NCBI GenBank assembly: GCA_026707545.1
Contig: JAPOWR010000001.1
Location: forward strand, 1,265,778-1,329,777
Direction of reading: 5' to 3'
DNA: 64,000 bases
Source: Acidobacteriota bacterium
Lineage (GTDB): Bacteria > Acidobacteriota > Thermoanaerobaculia > Multivoradales > Multivoraceae
The notes beneath the pieces are model-generated. The model ran no database searches, was not told the origin of the DNA, and saw nothing but the letters and a program-made list of their open reading frames with translations. Made by a program: the position numbers and the translations under genes. Positions 8,230 to 16,295 of this stretch are shown one piece after another. Positions within the stretch are counted from its first letter, which is position 1. Every line of letters starts with the position of its first letter.

Positions 8230-8238
8230 TGCTACATT
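8230..8238 (+). promoter_or_regulatory. Extended -10 element of purC
   Basis: TGC-TACATT ends 9 bases before the purC ATG at 8248, predicting transcription starting near 8245 and a nearly leaderless mRNA. No convincing -35 hexamer is seen at 17-base spacing. Confidence 0.45.
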
Positions 8239-8247
8239 CCCGGCTCG

Positions 8248-9123
8248 ATGAACGCTCTCGAAGGGCTTCCGGCTCCCCGCCGCGGCAAGGTCCGCGACAT
8301 CTACGACCTGGGCGACCTGTTGCTGCTCGTGGCCAGCGACCGCGTGTCCGCCTACGACTTCGTGCTCTCGCCGGAGATTCCGGACAAGGGCAAGGTGCTC
8401 AACCAGTTGACGAACTTCTGGTTCGATCGGCTGGGCGACACGATTCCCAATCATCTGGTCGAGGTCGACGTAGGCCGCTATCCGGCCGATCTGCGGCGGT
8501 ACGCGGACCGCCTTGAAGGGCGCTCCGTGCTCGTACGCAAGGCGGAAGTGGTTCCCTACGAGTGCGTAGCGCGCGGCTATCTTGCGGGGAGCGCCTTCAA
8601 GGAGTACCAGGAGACCGGCCGGGCCTGTGGCCACGACCTGCCGGCGGGCATGCGACGGGCGGAGGAGCTGGACCAGCCGATCTTCACGCCGGCCACCAAG
8701 GCGGAAGAAGGGCACGACGAGAACATCGACTACGACACCCTGGTCGACGGCGTAGGCGCCGAGATGGCGGCGACGCTCCGCCGGATCACCCTCGAGCTGT
8801 TCAGCCGCGGCCGCGAACTTGCAGCGCAGCGCGGCATCATCCTGGCGGACACGAAGTTCGAGTTCGGACTCGTCGACGGGCAACTGCTGCTGATCGACGA
8901 GGTTCTGACGCCGGACTCGTCGCGCTACTGGGACGCCGCGGCCTGGTCGCCGGGCACCGAGCCGGTGTCCTACGACAAGCAGCCGGTCCGCGACTGGGTC
9001 GCCGGAACGGGCTGGGACAAGGCCTCCCCGCCGCCGGAACTGACTCCCGAGGTCGTCCGGGAGACCCGGGAGCGCTATCTCGACGCGTTCCGGCGGATCA
9101 CCGGCCGCGACCCCCTTCTCTAG
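8248..9123 (+). CDS. purC: Phosphoribosylaminoimidazole-succinocarboxamide synthase
   Basis: PurC (SAICAR synthase) joins aspartate to CAIR with ATP in purine biosynthesis. The 291-residue product starts at the ATG at 8248, directly before the conserved RRGKVRDIYDLGDLLLLVASDRVSA-type opening. The upstream in-frame extension is repeat-derived and rejected. Further family motifs are VVPYECVARGYLAGSAFKEY near 100, FTPATKAEEGHDENI near 150, and the metal/ATP-binding DTKFEFG and LIDEVLTPDSSRYW near 205-230. Length suits the eukaryote/yeast-like longer PurC class. It stands alone, convergent with alr, and the two coding sequences overlap by 26 bases. Confidence 0.96.
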   Translation: MNALEGLPAPRRGKVRDIYDLGDLLLLVASDRVSAYDFVLSPEIPDKGKVLNQLTNFWFDRLGDTIPNHLVEVDVGRYPADLRRYADRLEGRSVLVRKAEVVPYECVARGYLAGSAFKEYQETGRACGHDLPAGMRRAEELDQPIFTPATKAEEGHDENIDYDTLVDGVGAEMAATLRRITLELFSRGRELAAQRGIILADTKFEFGLVDGQLLLIDEVLTPDSSRYWDAAAWSPGTEPVSYDKQPVRDWVAGTGWDKASPPPELTPEVVRETRERYLDAFRRITGRDPLL

Positions 9124-10264
9124 GGCGCCCAGGGTCGAGGACCTTCCGCGGCAGCCGGCGCTCGAAGCCGCACCAGACTTCGTACGCCGCGACACCAGCG
9201 CGAGCGGCGAGTTCGGCGACCTCGATCCGCTCGTCTCCCTGGGAGCCGAGCAGGACGCACTCGTCTCCCACCATGACTCCTGGAACGCCGGTGACGTCGA
9301 CGGTCAGAGAGTCCATGCTGACCTGACCCGCGAGCGGGCAGCGAACACCGCTCACGAGCACGTCGCCAGCGCCGAGCGCGGTGCTGAATCCGTCGCCGTA
9401 GCCAACCGGCACCAGGCCGATCGTCGCGTCACGCGGCGCTTTCCAGGTGCGGCGATAGCCGACGCCGGTACCGGCCGGGACCTGGCGAAGATCGAGGATG
9501 GGCGCCACGACACGCATCACCGGGCGCAGCCCGGACGCCGGCGAGGGATCGGCGGCCGAGGCCAGATCGAGGCCGTAGAGCGCCCCACCCACACGCACCG
9601 CGTCCCAGCGCGCGGAAACCCGTCTGAGTGCGCCGGCAGAGTTCGAGAGATGAAGGGATACGTTCTCGCGCTCCTCCGGGCCCAAAGCCTCGACAGCCGC
9701 TGCAAACCGCTGCTCCTGGAGAGCCGTGAAGCCGCTTTTCGGCAGCTCCGATTCCGCCAGGTGGGACATCAAGCCGGCCAGTCGCAGTTCTGGCGCCGAC
9801 CGAACCTCCTGGAGCACGAGCGGCCACTCATCGAGCGGCACGCCATAGCGGCTCATGCCCGTGTCCAACTCGACGACGACACCGAGTGGCGTGGCGCTGC
9901 CGGACGACCGCCGGCGCCAGGCCGACCAGTCGGCGATCTGCTCTCGACGCGTGAGTACCGGCGTCGCGTTCCACTCGACGGCGCGGGCGAGTTCCTCGAT
10001 CGACGCTGGTCCACCCAGGAGCAGCAGCGGACTCCTTACGCCGGATCGCCTCAGTTCCCCGACCTCGCTGACGCGAGAAACGGCCAACCCATCGATGCCC
10101 AACCGCTCCAACTCGAAGCTCACAGCCACCGCTCCGTGACCGTAGGCGTCCGCCTTGACCACACCGAAGACTCCGGTCCCGCCAACGGCCCGCCGAATCA
10201 GTCGCAGATTGCCGGCCAGCGCGCCGAGGTCGATTTCGACCCGGGCGCGAGCGTCCGCGGTCAG
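9098..10264 (-). CDS. alr: Alanine racemase
   Basis: Pyridoxal-phosphate enzyme making D-alanine for peptidoglycan. The 388-residue sequence opens ARVEIDLGALAGNLRLIRR, has the PLP-lysine motif VVKADAYGHGAV near residue 38 and the C-terminal second-base region (VSMDSLTVDVT, GDECVLLG). No ATG, GTG or TTG exists in frame between the dnaB stop region and the PLP motif. The most plausible start is CTG at 10262-10264, which overlaps the dnaB TGA as CTGA, the same geometry as ATGA coupling, with GAGGGG 5 bases upstream. It is probably translated coupled to dnaB. The 3' end overlaps purC, which is convergent. Confidence 0.92.
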   Translation of the reverse strand: MTADARARVEIDLGALAGNLRLIRRAVGGTGVFGVVKADAYGHGAVAVSFELERLGIDGLAVSRVSEVGELRRSGVRSPLLLLGGPASIEELARAVEWNATPVLTRREQIADWSAWRRRSSGSATPLGVVVELDTGMSRYGVPLDEWPLVLQEVRSAPELRLAGLMSHLAESELPKSGFTALQEQRFAAAVEALGPEERENVSLHLSNSAGALRRVSARWDAVRVGGALYGLDLASAADPSPASGLRPVMRVVAPILDLRQVPAGTGVGYRRTWKAPRDATIGLVPVGYGDGFSTALGAGDVLVSGVRCPLAGQVSMDSLTVDVTGVPGVMVGDECVLLGSQGDERIEVAELAARAGVAAYEVWCGFERRLPRKVLDPGRPREGGRGR

Positions 10265-11622
10265 GGCGGCCCCTCGGGCGGCGTGTGATGGCTGTCGTAG
10301 TTGCGAAACGTCGTCGTGTCGCCGATGAAGACCAGATCTATGCTCCCCGTTTCCCCGTTCCGGTGCTTGGCGATGATCAACTGCGCCATGCCCTGCACAT
10401 CGGGATCGTCCCGCTCGTACATCTCTTCCCGGTAGACGAAGACGACGATGTCGGCGTCCTGCTCGATGTTGCCCGACTCCCGGAGATCCGCGAGCTGGGG
10501 CCGGTGGTCCTTGCCCCGGCGCTCCGGAAGCCGCGAGAGCTGGGACAGCGCCACGACCGGCACATCCAGCTCCTTGGCCAGTTGTTTCAGGCCGCGTGTG
10601 ATCGCTCCGATCTCCAGGTTCCGGTTCTCGTACCTGCCCCCGGCGTTCATCAACTGGAGGTAGTCCACGACCAGCAGTGCGAGGCCGTGCTGCGCCTTCA
10701 GCCTGCGCGCCTTGGAGGCGACCTCGAGTAGCGATGGATTGGCGGAATCGTCGATGAACAGACTCGAGTCCCGGCCGGCCTCCACCGCCTCGTGCAGGCG
10801 GCTCCAGTCGCGCGCGCCGAGCCGACCGCCGCGCAACCTGTGGAAGGGGATGTCGGTCGTGGAGCACAGCACCCGCATGGCGATCTCCTGCTCGTTCATC
10901 TCGAGCGAGAAGAAGCCGGCTCCCTTCTTTTCCTCGTGCGCAACGTGTGTGGCGATGTTGAGGGCCAGGCTCGTCTTCCCCATCCCCGGCCGGCCGGCGA
11001 TGATGATCAGGTTGCCCGGCTGGAGACCGTGCGTCAGCCGGTCGAAGTCGACGAATCCCGTACGCAACCCGGGAAAGTCGTTCGACGAGCGCTGTTCAAG
11101 CCGCTCCACCGTCTCGCGGACCACCTGGTCGAATGGCGCGAAGGTGCGCGATACCGCCTCCTCGCTCAGCTCCATCACGGCCTGCTCTGCACGGCCGAGG
11201 GCATCCTTCGCCTCGAGACCGCCGTCGAGCGCCGTTCGGTAGATCGTCGTACAGGCGTCGATCAGTCGCCTGCGCAGCGCCCGTTCCTTGATGATCTCGA
11301 CGTAGGAGTCGACACGGCCGAGGTCCGGCAGATCCACTTCCAGCGTGGCCAGGTACGCGACGCCGCCGGCGGCGTCGAACTGGTCCCGCTGTTCCAGCCG
11401 CGCCTGCACGGTCCGCAGGTCGATCGGGCGATCCGATTCCTGGAGCGCGAGCATCGCCTCGTACAGGAGCCGATGTCTCTCGAAGTAGTAGTCGTCCGGC
11501 TTCAGGCGCGTCGCGGTAGCCGCCAGATGCCGGTCGGCGTCGAGCAGGATCGCGGCCAGCACAGCGCGCTCCGACTCTTCGCTGTGCGGCAGGCTGTGAG
11601 TCTCCTCGACCGGGCCGCGCAC
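10261..11622 (-). CDS. dnaB: Replicative DNA helicase DnaB
   Basis: The hexameric 5'-3' fork helicase. The 453-residue sequence has the N-terminal DnaB domain (HSEESERAVLAAILLD) and the RecA-like motor with Walker A AGRPGMGKTSLALN at about 209-220, Walker B LALLVVDYLQLM near 315 and the LSQLSRLPERR loop. The start is GTG at 11622; TAGGCT-type sequence just upstream could be a -10 element giving a very short leader. The final codons overlap the alr start. The usual neighbours rplI and rpsF/rpsR are about 38 kb away in this genome. Confidence 0.96.
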   Translation of the reverse strand: MRGPVEETHSLPHSEESERAVLAAILLDADRHLAATATRLKPDDYYFERHRLLYEAMLALQESDRPIDLRTVQARLEQRDQFDAAGGVAYLATLEVDLPDLGRVDSYVEIIKERALRRRLIDACTTIYRTALDGGLEAKDALGRAEQAVMELSEEAVSRTFAPFDQVVRETVERLEQRSSNDFPGLRTGFVDFDRLTHGLQPGNLIIIAGRPGMGKTSLALNIATHVAHEEKKGAGFFSLEMNEQEIAMRVLCSTTDIPFHRLRGGRLGARDWSRLHEAVEAGRDSSLFIDDSANPSLLEVASKARRLKAQHGLALLVVDYLQLMNAGGRYENRNLEIGAITRGLKQLAKELDVPVVALSQLSRLPERRGKDHRPQLADLRESGNIEQDADIVVFVYREEMYERDDPDVQGMAQLIIAKHRNGETGSIDLVFIGDTTTFRNYDSHHTPPEGPP

Positions 11623-11738
11623 GATGCGCCTAGCCTAGCCGCGAAGGCAGTCCCGTCTGCGGATTTCCGACCCGGCGTGCGAAGATGGACGGGCGCCGCC
11701 GAGCCGGGCGGAGTGCCGGTCGCGCTGCCCCTGAGACC

Positions 11739-12896
11739 ATGCTGACAAGAGAAACGCGGCACCCCCTGCGCGGTTGGCCGGAGATGGCCTGCGTAGTCCT
11801 CTGTGCCGGCGTTCTCGCCGTCGATCCCGTCCCGGGCCAGGAACCGAAACCCGAACCCGACGCGGGCCGCGCTCCGCGGCCCGCTGTGGAGGCGGAGGCC
11901 GAAACCCGGGCGGCTGCGGAAGGAGCTGCGGAAGAAGCCGAGGACGAGCCGGTCGACCCGTGCGCCTCCGAGTACCTCGAGGGACGTTCCTGGCTCGACT
12001 GGCTCAACCTGCGCCTGCACCGGACGGCCTGCGAAACGGCATTGTGGTTCGATCACCTGTTCGGCGACTACCGGCTCGACGAGGAACTCGAGGCGACCTA
12101 CGGCCGCGCCCTGGTGGGCGTGATCTGGGATGAGCAGTACGGCTTCGAGGACGACCTCCGCTTTCGCGCCCGCCTCCACTTCCCGAACATGGAGAGGCGC
12201 CTGAACGCTTTCATCGGTCGCGACGACCGCGAAGACGTGCTGGAAGACGCTCAACGCCGGGGCGCCACCTCCTTGCCGCAGATGTTCGACGCCGCCGACG
12301 ACGAGTGGCTGCTCGGACTCGGTTATCGGCCAATCTCCGGCGGCAACGGGGACCTCGATTTCGATGTCGGCATGAACTTCGATTTTCCGGTCGAGCCCTT
12401 CGCACGCGCCCGCTACAAGCACCGGACCTTCCTGTCGGACACGGATCTTGTGCGCTTTCGGCACAGCCTGTTCTGGGAGCGCGAGGACGGCTGGGGGCTG
12501 TCCACCCGAATCGACTACGAGCACGCCTTCGCGGGGGGGGCGATGATGCGCTGGCGCGGTGCCGGGAAGATCACCGACATCACAGAGGGCGCGGACTGGT
12601 TCACCGAGTTGAGCTACTACCACCGCCTGGGCCGTCGCCGCGCCATTGCCCACCAGATCGGCGCCAACGGAGAGACGGGCATGCCGGTCCCGATAGAGAA
12701 CTACTTCGTCCGGCTGATCTACCGGCAGCAGATCCTCCGTGAGTGGTTCTTTCTCGAGATCGGTCCCGGCATGGCCTGGCGCCGTGAGACTCAGGGCGAA
12801 CCCAGGGACTCGGTTCCCATCCTGCGTTTCGGCGTCGAAATGCTGTTCGGCGACTATCGCGGCCGGGGAACGGCCGCGCCGGTGCCGGGGAGATAG
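11739..12896 (+). CDS. Outer-membrane beta-barrel-like protein of unknown function
   Basis: A 385-residue protein that I do not recognise. The ATG at 11739 leads a signal peptide with a hydrophobic core ([18 protein letters not shown]) followed by a low-complexity Glu/Ala/Pro linker. Then come a Cys-containing segment (DPCASEYLEGRSWLDWLNLRLHRTACETALWF region, two cysteines that could pair) and a C-terminal two thirds of alternating polar/hydrophobic strands with many aromatic residues, such as GWGLSTRIDYEHAF and EWFFLEIGPGMAW, ending in RFGVEMLFG. This pattern fits an outer-membrane barrel of about 12 strands. It is followed 41 bases later by the crotonase on the same strand. Confidence 0.6.
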   Translation: MLTRETRHPLRGWPEMACVVLCAGVLAVDPVPGQEPKPEPDAGRAPRPAVEAEAETRAAAEGAAEEAEDEPVDPCASEYLEGRSWLDWLNLRLHRTACETALWFDHLFGDYRLDEELEATYGRALVGVIWDEQYGFEDDLRFRARLHFPNMERRLNAFIGRDDREDVLEDAQRRGATSLPQMFDAADDEWLLGLGYRPISGGNGDLDFDVGMNFDFPVEPFARARYKHRTFLSDTDLVRFRHSLFWEREDGWGLSTRIDYEHAFAGGAMMRWRGAGKITDITEGADWFTELSYYHRLGRRRAIAHQIGANGETGMPVPIENYFVRLIYRQQILREWFFLEIGPGMAWRRETQGEPRDSVPILRFGVEMLFGDYRGRGTAAPVPGR

Positions 12897-12937
12897 AGTC
12901 TCCGCCGGCAAGGACCACCAAGGAAGCGAGGAGACGG

Positions 12938-13720
12938 ATGAGCGGCAGCGCCGCCGGAAACGGCGAAGTCACGGTTGCGGTCGGCGACGACCTGGTCGCG
13001 GAGGTGGAAATCCACCGTCCCCCCAACAACTTCTTCGACCAGGACCTGATCGCCACCCTGGCGGCGACGATCGAGGATCTCGACGAGCGCGACGACTGCC
13101 GCGCCGTCGTGCTCTGCTCGGAGGGCAAGCACTTCTGTGCCGGAGCGAACCTGAACGCGTCGCGCCCTGCCACCGGGACACCGCAGCGACACCTATACGA
13201 CGAGGCAGTGCGGCTGTTCGAGACCCGCACCCCGGTCGTTGCAGCGATCCAGGGCGCGGCCGTCGGCGGCGGTCTCGGACTGGCCCTGATGCCGGACTTT
13301 CGCGTCGCCTGCGCGGAGGCACGGTTCGCCGCGAACTTCGCGCGCCTCGGCTTCATTCAGGGCTTCGGGTTGACCGTCACCCTCCCCCGCCTGGTCGGTC
13401 GCCAGCGGGCAATGGAGCTGCTTTACACCGGCCGCCGGGTCAAGGGCGAAGAGGCGTTTCGGATCGGCCTCTGCGACGAGTTCGTCGCCCGCGAGGAAGT
13501 GCGCACACGGGCCCGGGCGCTGGCGCGTGAGATCGCGGCCTCGGCGCCGCTCGCGGTGCGATCGATCCGCCAGACGCTCCGCGGACAGCTCGCTTCGGAG
13601 ATCCGCGCCGCCACCGACCACGAGAAGGTCGAGCAGGACCGCCTGCGGCAAACCGCGGACTTCGCGGAGGGCGTGCGGGCGATGACACAGCGCCGTCAGC
13701 CGCGGTTCACCGGCGCCTGA
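12938..13720 (+). CDS. Crotonase-family protein lacking both hydratase glutamates
   Basis: A 260-residue enoyl-CoA hydratase/isomerase-fold protein with a good GAGGAG ribosome site before its ATG. The oxyanion-hole motifs are present (GKHFCAGANL near 70, IQGAAVGGGLGLALMPD near 108). In true hydratases such as rat mitochondrial crotonase, Glu144 lies in GGGCEL and Glu164 in QPE. Aligned here are GGGLGL (Glu to Gly) and AANF (Glu to Phe), so both acid/base glutamates are missing. It therefore probably performs another crotonase-fold reaction on an acyl-CoA (isomerisation, decarboxylation or hydrolysis). The stop codon forms half of the loop of a terminator hairpin shared with feoB. Confidence 0.85.
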   Translation: MSGSAAGNGEVTVAVGDDLVAEVEIHRPPNNFFDQDLIATLAATIEDLDERDDCRAVVLCSEGKHFCAGANLNASRPATGTPQRHLYDEAVRLFETRTPVVAAIQGAAVGGGLGLALMPDFRVACAEARFAANFARLGFIQGFGLTVTLPRLVGRQRAMELLYTGRRVKGEEAFRIGLCDEFVAREEVRTRARALAREIAASAPLAVRSIRQTLRGQLASEIRAATDHEKVEQDRLRQTADFAEGVRAMTQRRQPRFTGA

Positions 13721-13731
13721 CTAGGCGCCGG
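13710..13731. terminator. Bidirectional hairpin whose loop is the two stop codons
   Basis: Perfect 8-bp stem CCGGCGCC (13710-13717) with GGCGCCGG (13724-13731). The 6-base loop TGACTA is the TGA of the crotonase gene plus the complement of the feoB TAG. It lacks a long T tract, so efficiency is uncertain. Confidence 0.6.
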
Positions 13732-15649
13732 CTGCCGTGGCGACGACGAAGGTCAGCCAGGCGCTCAGCCAGGCCAGGCCGTTCATGTAGGCGAACGTGA
13801 AGACGGGCCATCGCCAGCCCCCGGTCTCGCGCCGGATCACGGCCAGCGTCGACATGCACTGCATCGCGAAGGCGAAGTAGACGAGGAGGGCGAGCGCCGA
13901 AGCCCGGGACAGGAGCGGCGCGCTGCCGGCCTCTCCGCTGCCGGCGAGCAGGACGCCGAGGCCCTCCCCGTCCTGGTCTTCCTGGGCGTAGATCTGGGCG
14001 AGGGTGGCAACCATCACCTCGCGGGCGGCCTGGGAAGCGACCAGGCCGACATTGATCCGCCAGTCGAAATCCATGGGCGCGAAGACGGGTTCCAGCAGCC
14101 GGCCGGCGGAGGCCGCGTAGCTGCCTTCGAGAACCATCCGCTGGTTCTCGACGACGGAGAGGTCAGGGTCAGCCGGACGCCGCGGCAGGTTGAGCAGAAA
14201 CCAGAGAACGACGCTGACGGCGAGGATGATCGTGCCCGCGCGGCGCAGGAACAGCTTCGCCCGGTCCCAGACGCCGAGGGCGATGTCGCTGGGTCGCGGT
14301 AACCGGTACGGCGGCAGTTCCAGGTAGAACGGCAGAGAGGTGCCGCGCAGGAGACCGCGCTTGAACACGGCCGCCGAGAGCAACGCGGCGCCGGTCCCCA
14401 GGAAGTAGAGGCCCATCAGCGTCAGTCCCTGCCAGGTAAAGGGACCAAGGACCGGATCGGCAGGAATGAACGCGGCGATCAGCAGAAGGTAAACGGGCAG
14501 CCGGGCCGAGCAGGTCGCGAACGGAGCAACGAGGATCGTGGTCAGTCGATCGCGTGGCGACGGGATCGTTCGGGTCGCCATGATGCCGGGCACGGCACAA
14601 GCGTAGGAGGAAAGCAGAGCGATGAAGCAGCGGCCCTCCAGCCCGACCCAGCCCATCACGCGGTCCACGACGAACGCGGCCCGGGCCATGTAGCCGCAAG
14701 CCTCCAGGAACAGGATGACCGTGAAGAGGAGCACGATCTGAGGCAGGAAGACGATCACCGCGCCGACTCCGCGGATCACGCCGTCGGCCACGAGGCGGGT
14801 GACCGCGGTGTCCGGCAACGCCACCAGGACCTGGTCGGCGAGGCCATCCATGAGCCCGGACAGGAAGTCCATGGCAGGCGTGGCCCAAGTGAAGATGGCC
14901 TGGAAGAAGAACGCCACGAAGGTCAGAAAGACGGCGGAACCGATGACCGGATGAAGCAGGAAGCGGTCCAGCCGCCGAGTCCAGCGATTCGGCTCCGGAG
15001 CCTGCCGGCGGCAGGCGCCCAGGATCGTGCGCGCCCAGGCGAACCGGTCCTCCGGCGTTTTCGCCTCCGCGCCCTGGGACAGGCTGGGGCTCCCGGTCCA
15101 GTCCCAGGGTGCGCTGACCAGCGCGCCGAGATCGTCGATACCGAGGCCGCGGTTGCCGACCACTCCAAGCACCGGCACGCCGAGTTCCTGTTCGAGTTCC
15201 GCCGGATCGATCTCGCCGTGCCGCGCCTTCAGTTCGTCGATCATCGTCAGGGCGACACAGACCGGCAGGCCCAGGGCGGCTGCTTCGGCCAGCAGCGGCA
15301 AACCCCGTTCGATCGTCGTGGCGTCCACGACGACCACGACGCCGTCCGGGGCCGGCTCGCCGAAGCCACCCTCGAGCACCCGGACCGCGACCGTCTCGTC
15401 TTCCGATTGAGGCTGGAGGCTATAGACGCCGGGCAGGTCGACCAGCCGGACATCGTCGGCGCCGAACCTCCGCTGAAGATCGCCCTCGCGACGGTCGACC
15501 GTAACGCCCGGGTAGTTCCCCGCCTTGGCCCGATGCCCGGTGAGGGCGTTGAACAGGGTCGTCTTGCCCGAGTTCGGCGCTCCCAGGATCGCGACACGCC
15601 CGGGCCGCTTCGGCGGCGCGGTCGGCCGCAAACGGACCAGCGTCGTCAC
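13721..15649 (-). CDS. feoB: Ferrous iron transporter FeoB
   Basis: The inner-membrane Fe(II) permease with an N-terminal G domain. G1 is GAPNSGKTT (residues 23-31), G2 YPGVTVDRREG, G3 VDLPGVYSL. G4 reads TMIDE, where N-x-x-D is usual, so guanine specificity may be weaker. The membrane part holds the two gate regions, including SYACAVPGIMATRTI, and about eight helices. At 642 residues it is shorter than the E. coli protein and lacks a long C-terminal tail. The ATG overlaps the feoA stop by 4 bases. This is typical feoAB coupling. Confidence 0.95.
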   Translation of the reverse strand: MTTLVRLRPTAPPKRPGRVAILGAPNSGKTTLFNALTGHRAKAGNYPGVTVDRREGDLQRRFGADDVRLVDLPGVYSLQPQSEDETVAVRVLEGGFGEPAPDGVVVVVDATTIERGLPLLAEAAALGLPVCVALTMIDELKARHGEIDPAELEQELGVPVLGVVGNRGLGIDDLGALVSAPWDWTGSPSLSQGAEAKTPEDRFAWARTILGACRRQAPEPNRWTRRLDRFLLHPVIGSAVFLTFVAFFFQAIFTWATPAMDFLSGLMDGLADQVLVALPDTAVTRLVADGVIRGVGAVIVFLPQIVLLFTVILFLEACGYMARAAFVVDRVMGWVGLEGRCFIALLSSYACAVPGIMATRTIPSPRDRLTTILVAPFATCSARLPVYLLLIAAFIPADPVLGPFTWQGLTLMGLYFLGTGAALLSAAVFKRGLLRGTSLPFYLELPPYRLPRPSDIALGVWDRAKLFLRRAGTIILAVSVVLWFLLNLPRRPADPDLSVVENQRMVLEGSYAASAGRLLEPVFAPMDFDWRINVGLVASQAAREVMVATLAQIYAQEDQDGEGLGVLLAGSGEAGSAPLLSRASALALLVYFAFAMQCMSTLAVIRRETGGWRWPVFTFAYMNGLAWLSAWLTFVVATAAGA

Positions 15650-15891
15650 GCGCCTGCCCGATGGACCCGGATCCGCCGCGCCTCGCTGCGGCGTAGACTG
15701 AGGAGCGCGCCGCGAAGCTCGTACATCGCGGGGTCGCCGAGCGGTGCCCGGCGAATGAACCGTACCGGTGCTCCGGTGCAGAAGCCGATCTCCCGGAGGC
15801 GTCGGCTGTCGGCGCCGGTGCCGGTTACCTCAGCGATCTCCAACAACCGCCCGTCGCTGGCGTCGGCCACGTCGGCCAGGGTTCGGTCCAT
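15646..15891 (-). CDS. feoA: Ferrous iron transport protein A
   Basis: An 81-residue SH3-like FeoA protein, the cytoplasmic partner of FeoB. It has the conserved RRLREIGFCTGAPVRFIRRAPLGDP core. The ATG at 15891 is chosen because further upstream the frame runs antisense through tRNA-Leu(UAA). No ribosome site is obvious. An extended -10-like TGG-TACTCT (plus-strand 15903-15911) lies 11 bases upstream of the start, so feoAB may have a promoter of its own as well as read-through from the tRNA cluster. Confidence 0.92.
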   Translation of the reverse strand: MDRTLADVADASDGRLLEIAEVTGTGADSRRLREIGFCTGAPVRFIRRAPLGDPAMYELRGALLSLRRSEARRIRVHRAGA

Positions 15892-15920
15892 TTCGGACCG
15901 GGAGAGTACCAGTGACGCCG

Positions 15921-16004
15921 TGCCGGAGGTGGGATTCGAACCCACACGCCCTTAGAGGGCGGGGGATTTTAAGTCCCCTGCGTCTGCCGTTCCGCCACTC
16001 CGGC
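15921..16004 (-). tRNA. tRNA-Leu (anticodon UAA), no encoded CCA
   Basis: Class II tRNA. Acceptor strands GCCGGAG and CTCCGGC pair, the anticodon loop is CTTAAAA (anticodon UAA), and there is a long variable arm and TTCGAAT T loop. The three bases after discriminator A are CGG, so CCA must be added post-transcriptionally, unlike the other tRNAs in this window. It is the last tRNA of the Gly-Cys-Leu cluster, 29 bases before feoA. Confidence 0.95.
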
Positions 16005-16018
16005 GTGTAGGGGAAGTC

Positions 16019-16093
16019 TGGAGGCGACGGCCGGATTCGAACCGGCGAATAAGGGTTTTGCAGACCCTCGCCTTACCACTTGGCCACGTCGCC
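16019..16093 (-). tRNA. tRNA-Cys (anticodon GCA), CCA encoded
   Basis: Acceptor GGCGACG (plus-strand 16087-16093) pairs with CGTCGCC. The anticodon loop CTGCAAA gives GCA. The discriminator is U73, the identity base expected for CysRS, followed by encoded CCA. cysS lies 630 bases upstream on the same strand. Confidence 0.95.
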
Positions 16094-16134
16094 CCGGGGG
16101 ACTTCGCCGCCGGTTTCGACCCGCGCGGCTCGCG

Positions 16135-16209
16135 TGGAGCGGGAAACGGGATTCGAACCCGCGACCCCAACCTTGGCAAGGTTGTGCTCTACCACTGAGC
16201 TATTCCCGC
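16135..16209 (-). tRNA. tRNA-Gly (anticodon GCC), CCA encoded
   Basis: Acceptor GCGGGAA pairs with TTCCCGC, anticodon loop TTGCCAA, discriminator U and encoded CCA. First of three tRNAs transcribed leftward. Confidence 0.95.
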
Positions 16210-16295
16210 GCCGGAGCGAACCCGCCGGCTAACCGGCAGGCCCTGAATCGCGGAGGATACGGCTCCCTCTTCCGGACTGTCAACTCGCGGGCGAG

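Noticed and set aside
16019..16209. Attachment site or genomic island at the tRNA cluster
   Set aside because: No integrase or direct repeat of a tRNA 3' end near it; the neighbours are core genes.
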